From Planctomycetaceae bacterium (GTDB lineage: Bacteria; Planctomycetota; Planctomycetia; Planctomycetales; Planctomycetaceae): DNA of 17,747 nucleotides. The notes below the pieces were generated by a model. It was not told the DNA's origin. It worked only from the letters and a program-made list of their open reading frames with translations, and searched no databases. The position numbers were made by a program, and so were the translations under genes. Positions 14,436 through 17,747 of this stretch are shown in pieces; the first letter of the stretch is position 1; each line of letters opens with the position of its first letter. The stretch lies in assembly GCA_020426085.1 (NCBI GenBank), contig JAGQQP010000022.1:1-17747 (forward strand), given 5' to 3'.

Positions 14436-15608
14436 TCAATATTTCACGATGCATTGCAAACTGAACAGCAAAGCGCCAATTACACATCCATAGCAGAAGA
14501 GCACCAGTACCCTCTGAGGCTTTTGTCGATGGCGTGAGAGGGGTTTTGCGAAACTGATCTGAAGAATCAGCTTTGCACAGGTAAATGCCACTATCGTCGA
14601 AGAGACGATCAGCACGAGACAGAGCCCCAGATAACCCGCATGTACAATTGCCATCGTACCCTTTGATGCCTCTTGATGAATTTCAAACAGCCCCAGTACC
14701 GTCTGCCAGTTCATTTGAAAGACAGCTGACCCGGGAACCCCCATCAGCAATGCGAGTAATATGACAGCAGCGCTGCCTGACAGTCGCTGGTCAATAAGAA
14801 ATCCCTGGAGCTGGTCCGGAAAAACGATTGGTGACCGACATCGCCCGACACTATCCAGAAAACAGGCCATTCCAATTATCGCCAGCCAGATGAAACACTG
14901 TTCCGGCAAGTAGAGCTGCATCGCCTGCTTGATGGATACTGTTTCAGCGTCTATTGATTCATGCCTCCACTTCCAGCATACAGCAGAGAACAGCGCCAGA
15001 AAAACGCCGGTGCTCTGAATGGCGAGCAAATGCAGGATCCCTTTCCACTCTTTCTCAATCAGCAGTAGCCCCGCCGAGCTTGCAAGTATGATCAGGGACA
15101 GAAAAAACAACAGCTGCTCTACAGATGCCAGATTAGCAACCATAATCTGGCTGACAACCAGCATGAGAAATGATAAGCCGGCAGCAATCGGTAGCAGGAA
15201 TGTCATAATAGACTGTAAATGCGAAGTTTCCTTCAACAGCAGTCGGTTCTGAAAATGAAAGGGCAGCAGTCCGACCCGGAAAACGGCTCCCGAGATAATC
15301 AAGATCAACCCCAGCATCGCAGAATAATCATTTAATAACGATGCCTGACTCAATCCTGTTGTTTGCAGATTTTTTTGAATTCTCCCCAGATCTGTTGAGT
15401 CAGCGGCAGTCGACAGCAAGACCACACCAGTCAGCAGAATAACAGTTAATGGAAGAGTGGACTTGAGCTGTTGCAGGAATGCTTCCTGCCGCTTCTCTCT
15501 ATCCATTCCCCTGATCAAAAGCAGGTAGTTCAGGCAGAGTATTAGCTCAAAACAGATTACCAGAAAAAAAAGATCATTCGCCATGCGATATTTCGTTCCA
15601 GGCATCAT
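14436..15608 (-). CDS. truncated NuoN-like membrane protein
   Basis: This 390-residue, strongly hydrophobic protein has about ten predicted membrane segments and resembles NuoN, the antiporter-like proton channel subunit of complex I, from its fifth helix onward. NDLFFLVICFELILCLNYLL (11-30) corresponds to the NuoN helix holding the key glutamate (here Glu21). VFRVGLLPFHF (109-119) matches the K-L-S-x-x-P-F-H segment, and LLPIAAGLSFL (138-148) matches P-K-A-A-G. The first four helices are absent: only 42 bases separate its start from the upstream gene. The two central lysines expected in proton transfer are Arg111 and Ile141 here. The LPP motif of the late helices reads VPGSAVF. It is therefore unlikely to be a working complex I subunit, and is better viewed as a diverged paralogue. 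It lies behind a zinc-free MDR gene on the same strand, probably cotranscribed. The start has no ribosome site. Confidence 0.7.
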   Translation of the reverse strand: MMPGTKYRMANDLFFLVICFELILCLNYLLLIRGMDREKRQEAFLQQLKSTLPLTVILLTGVVLLSTAADSTDLGRIQKNLQTTGLSQASLLNDYSAMLGLILIISGAVFRVGLLPFHFQNRLLLKETSHLQSIMTFLLPIAAGLSFLMLVVSQIMVANLASVEQLLFFLSLIILASSAGLLLIEKEWKGILHLLAIQSTGVFLALFSAVCWKWRHESIDAETVSIKQAMQLYLPEQCFIWLAIIGMACFLDSVGRCRSPIVFPDQLQGFLIDQRLSGSAAVILLALLMGVPGSAVFQMNWQTVLGLFEIHQEASKGTMAIVHAGYLGLCLVLIVSSTIVAFTCAKLILQISFAKPLSRHRQKPQRVLVLFCYGCVIGALLFSLQCIVKY

Positions 15609-15650
15609 GAATCGGGCACAACTGCACTTATTTCTGAACCATAGCCCTGT

Positions 15651-16655
15651 TCAGGATATCTGAATGAGAACCTTTCCGGATTTTCCAGTGCGTTCCGCTT
15701 CGGTCACCGCTTCTATCACTTGATCCAGGGGAAATACTTTGCCAATTTCAGTTGCCAGCACACCATTGCGTATGAAGCCGGTTAACTTTGAAACGAGTCT
15801 CAGCTTGGCAGGCAGTGACAGCGATTCCATGTAACGTGCCAGCCAGAATCCTTCAAGAGTGGCACCATTGCGAATCAAATCGCGTGACATAAAATCGAGT
15901 GGGGTTCGATCCAGTGATCCATATACAATCATCCGGGCACGCTCACCCAGAATCCTGACAATAGTTGAAGCGGTCTTACCTCCCACCGCATCGATGGCAT
16001 ATTTCACGGTTTCGCTACCCAGATGTTTTCTGATCTGATCGACTAAAATCCGTTCATTGTCATGTTCTGCATTGAATACAACCACATGGTTAGCACCGGT
16101 TTTTTTCAACTGCTCCGCCTGATCATGGCGTCTGACAATATTCAACGTCTGAAATCCATAAAGATTCCCCAGACGCACGACCATTTTTCCTACAGCAGAA
16201 GCGGCTGCCGTCTGCAGTAGCCATTCTCCCCGCGGAACATCTAATAATGATTTGACCAGCACATAGGCGGTCGCAGGATTGACAAAAAATGTTGCCGCTT
16301 CTTCCAGGGTGAGACGGGACGAAACCGGTATGACATACTCACTGGGGACAACTACTTTTTCTGCCCAGTTACCAGTTCGACGATTCAGAACAACAACTCG
16401 CTTGCCTTTAAACAGAGCGCCTCGTAATCCACCCCCGCTGGCTTCAACCACTCCTACACCTTCAAAACCCGGAGTGGCTGGCAGAGAGGGACGTGAGGAA
16501 TAGCCCCCGCGAATATTCAGCAGATCAGACGGATTAACAGGGCTGGCCAGCATGCGAACCAGAACCTCACCTGCTTTGGCAACGGGCTCTTCAGTCTCAC
16601 AGACCTTGAGAACTTCTGCCGGTTCTCCGAATTGCTCAAAGCGAATCATACGCAT
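15651..16655 (-). CDS. zinc-free MDR reductase, enoyl-CoA/quinone reductase-like
   Basis: This 334-residue cytosolic protein is a medium-chain dehydrogenase/reductase without zinc sites: the GHE segment of zinc enzymes reads GFEG here. It resembles the MECR/Etr1 branch of NADPH-dependent trans-2-enoyl-CoA reductases and related quinone reductases. NPSDLLNIRGGYSSRPSLP (41-59) contains the conserved tyrosine, Tyr52. The nucleotide-binding motif is AAASAVG (150-156), followed by GFQTLNIVRR, whose arginines suggest NADPH. GGKTASTI and TGKSGKVLI are usual family segments. The true substrate may be an enoyl thioester, a quinone or another activated alkene. The ATG at 16655 gives family length, and GAAAG lies upstream. 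The second Met (residue 3) is an alternative. The NuoN-like gene follows after 42 bases. Confidence 0.85.
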   Translation of the reverse strand: MRMIRFEQFGEPAEVLKVCETEEPVAKAGEVLVRMLASPVNPSDLLNIRGGYSSRPSLPATPGFEGVGVVEASGGGLRGALFKGKRVVVLNRRTGNWAEKVVVPSEYVIPVSSRLTLEEAATFFVNPATAYVLVKSLLDVPRGEWLLQTAAASAVGKMVVRLGNLYGFQTLNIVRRHDQAEQLKKTGANHVVVFNAEHDNERILVDQIRKHLGSETVKYAIDAVGGKTASTIVRILGERARMIVYGSLDRTPLDFMSRDLIRNGATLEGFWLARYMESLSLPAKLRLVSKLTGFIRNGVLATEIGKVFPLDQVIEAVTEAERTGKSGKVLIQIS

Positions 16656-16686
16656 AGACTGAATCTTTCACTGTTCAGGGGCTCAA

Positions 16687-16723
16687 CTGAAATGAGAGTT
16701 TAGCAGGTTGAACTCATTTCCAG
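16687..16723 (-). repeat. hairpin in the leader of the MDR reductase gene
   Basis: GAAATGAG (16689-16696) and CTCATTTC (16713-16720) are perfect inverse copies, extended by CTG/CAG with a bulged base. The structure ends 31 bases upstream of the MDR ATG, so it may lie in the 5' leader of that transcript or stop read-through into it. No T run follows on either strand. Confidence 0.4.
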
Positions 16724-16769
16724 CAAGCTGACATCAACTTCAACATCGCGAAATCACAAACCCGAACGT

Positions 16770-16810
16770 GAATCAGTCCTTGCCACCATTCAGGCAACAA
16801 GGACTGATTC
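16770..16810. repeat. 13-bp perfect inverted repeat
   Basis: GAATCAGTCCTTG (16770-16782) is repeated perfectly inverted as CAAGGACTGATTC (16798-16810), with a 15-base loop. In an alternative fold TTGCC pairs with GGCAA, giving 15 pairs, a 3-base bulge and an 8-base loop. It is the longest perfect inverted repeat I found in the window. It lies 146 bases beyond the stop of the secreted-protein gene. No T run follows on either strand, so factor-dependent termination, transcript stabilisation or a dispersed repeat are all possible. Confidence 0.6.
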
Positions 16811-16954
16811 CATCTTCAAAATGGATTCTGCTTTCTCTTCAATTGACTTACAAATTTAACCGTACCTTCTCTGTGTTTCTCAGTTCGAAGCGCCTGCGTC
16901 TGGCTACCTGATCTACGAAACTTAAAAAAGGATTGCTGTTAAACCTGGCTATAG

Positions 16955-16979
16955 TTCAGTTCTTTGTCCGAGAACTGAA
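16955..16979 (-). terminator. hairpin overlapping the stop codon of the secreted-protein gene
   Basis: TTCAGTTCT (16955-16963) and AGAACTGAA (16971-16979) form a 9-bp perfect stem with a 7-base loop that includes the final codons and stop of the minus-strand gene. It could stabilise or end the transcript. No T run follows. Confidence 0.35.
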
Positions 16980-17621
16980 ATTTGAAACTCCTGAAGCAGT
17001 TTGAGTTGGACGGGCCGGTGTCTGCTGCGCTGTGTCTTGAGGCTCTGGAGTTGAAGAACGTTTCCAGTTATCTGTTGACCAGTGAGGATAGTACTGCACA
17101 ACACTGCTGCCCAGATCACTCAGGATCTCATGAAACTTTTTAGTAGTGATCCGCTGATTAGGAATCACACGCTGCAACACGAACCGACGGTTACTGGAAA
17201 TGTAAGCGAAAAACTTTCCGTTACCCATGCGGTCATTGTCTGACAACAGACGTAACATCGCAGTACGTGGAACATCGGCAGCACTGCGAGGCAGGGGATC
17301 CAGCCACGCCATGACCCACACCCATTCGCCGTTCTCACTCAGAACGGCAGACATGGAAAGTTCCCATTCTTCTTTGTTCTGATTAGCCTTGAACTGAAAG
17401 TCATACCGCTTTTTTGTTTTGGTCGCGTTTAATCCCATTGCTTTCAACAGGTTTCCCAACTGCTCTTCTGAGAGTTGACCTGGCAGCTCCGGATTGGTTG
17501 TCACTGCCGGTTTTGTGGGAGCAGGCTGCTGTGCATTAACGCCAGCACCCAGAAAAGCCATCGCTGACAAAACAGCCAACAGACAACCTACAACAATCCA
17601 TCCGCGAAACGTGATTTTCAT
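16956..17621 (-). CDS. secreted protein of unknown function, possibly YbjN/T3S-chaperone-like
   Basis: This 221-residue protein begins with a clear signal peptide: MKITFRGW, a hydrophobic core VVGCLLAVLSAMAFLGAG, and a likely cut after VNA near residue 30. The start is supported by AAAGGAG ten bases upstream. A short Pro/Thr linker is followed by a single domain of about 130 residues (about 48-180) with helix, paired strands, then helices: LSEEQLGNLLKAMGL, strands around YDFQFKA and WELSMSAVL, then LLRLLSDNDRMGNGKFFAYISSNRRFVLQRV and a final helix. This order recalls the YbjN/type III secretion chaperone-like fold, a low-confidence guess. The tail is Pro/Thr/Ser/Gln-rich and probably disordered. 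It is likely periplasmic. The gene stands alone on the minus strand. Confidence 0.75.
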   Translation of the reverse strand: MKITFRGWIVVGCLLAVLSAMAFLGAGVNAQQPAPTKPAVTTNPELPGQLSEEQLGNLLKAMGLNATKTKKRYDFQFKANQNKEEWELSMSAVLSENGEWVWVMAWLDPLPRSAADVPRTAMLRLLSDNDRMGNGKFFAYISSNRRFVLQRVIPNQRITTKKFHEILSDLGSSVVQYYPHWSTDNWKRSSTPEPQDTAQQTPARPTQTASGVSNFSSRTKN

Positions 17622-17695
17622 TTTGAAGACACTCCTTTGTCACTTCAATGCTCTTGTGTTGACGCATGTCTACCTGAGTTCCATCTGCAGGCTGA

Positions 17696-17723
17696 CCGGT
17701 GACTGCTCGGCAGCGCCGGTGAC
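17696..17723. repeat. tandem CCGGTGAC repeats upstream of the secreted-protein gene
   Basis: CCGGTGAC occurs at 17696-17703 and again at 17716-17723, exactly 20 bases apart (two helical turns), about 75-100 bases before the minus-strand ATG. The spacing would suit a regulator bound on one face of the DNA. No clear promoter pair is visible nearby. Confidence 0.25.
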
Positions 17724-17747
17724 AGTCGGAGGGAGGATCTAGTCTCC

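Larger units (their letters stand above)
16656..16955. other. 300-base non-coding region with inverted repeats
   Basis: No coding frame is convincing here. The stretch is the downstream end of the secreted-protein gene and the leader of the MDR gene, both on the minus strand. It contains the hairpins at 16687-16723 and 16770-16810. The rest is AT-rich sequence without recognisable promoter pairs. Confidence 0.5.

Noticed and set aside
1..17747. Mobile element, prophage, CRISPR or defence island
   Set aside because: No transposase, integrase, phage gene, cas gene or regular repeat array is seen on either strand; the genes are mostly ordinary metabolic and housekeeping functions.

Overview
The window is ordinary bacterial chromosome, and I see no phage, transposon, CRISPR array, rRNA or tRNA in it. 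Gene content points to a planctomycete, possibly Gimesia-like. The clues are the style of the sugar phosphate isomerase, a Pro/Asn-rich HEAT-type lipoprotein, a PAS/AAA+/Fis regulator, many starts without a Shine-Dalgarno sequence, GTG and TTG starts, and intermediate base composition. This assignment is inference from sequence character, because no marker gene is present.

Left part (1-3765, plus strand): the tail of an unidentified gene overlaps by ATGA a zinc-type medium-chain dehydrogenase. A TIM-barrel sugar phosphate isomerase/epimerase follows, and together they look like a small sugar or polyol pathway. A putative lipoprotein with a helical-repeat tail comes next and converges on a secreted gamma-glutamyltransferase (3793-5568, minus).

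Middle (5836-8361, plus strand): MtaB, the tRNA ms2t6A methylthiotransferase, is followed by a thymidylate kinase, a stem-loop that may end transcription, and a 99-residue helical protein of unknown function. That small gene has its own promoter-like sequence.

Minus-strand block (8345-13643): a COG2509-type FAD-dependent oxidoreductase, a DUF374 lysophospholipid-acyltransferase-like protein, a PAS-AAA+-Fis regulator with several key AAA+ residues missing, and a KdgK-like PfkB sugar kinase. The kinase is far enough from the regulator to be a separate unit.

Right part (13644-17747): a long non-coding region holds two strong stem-loop elements, one of them a compact structured block that could be a small RNA. 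Then come a 64-residue zinc-ribbon protein, an N-terminally truncated NuoN-like membrane protein transcribed behind a zinc-free MDR reductase, a 300-base gap with strong inverted repeats, and a secreted protein of unknown function.

I do not see a coherent new multi-gene system. The points most worth a second look are the degenerate AAA+ regulator, the truncated NuoN paralogue without its key lysines, and the structured element at 13942-14027.
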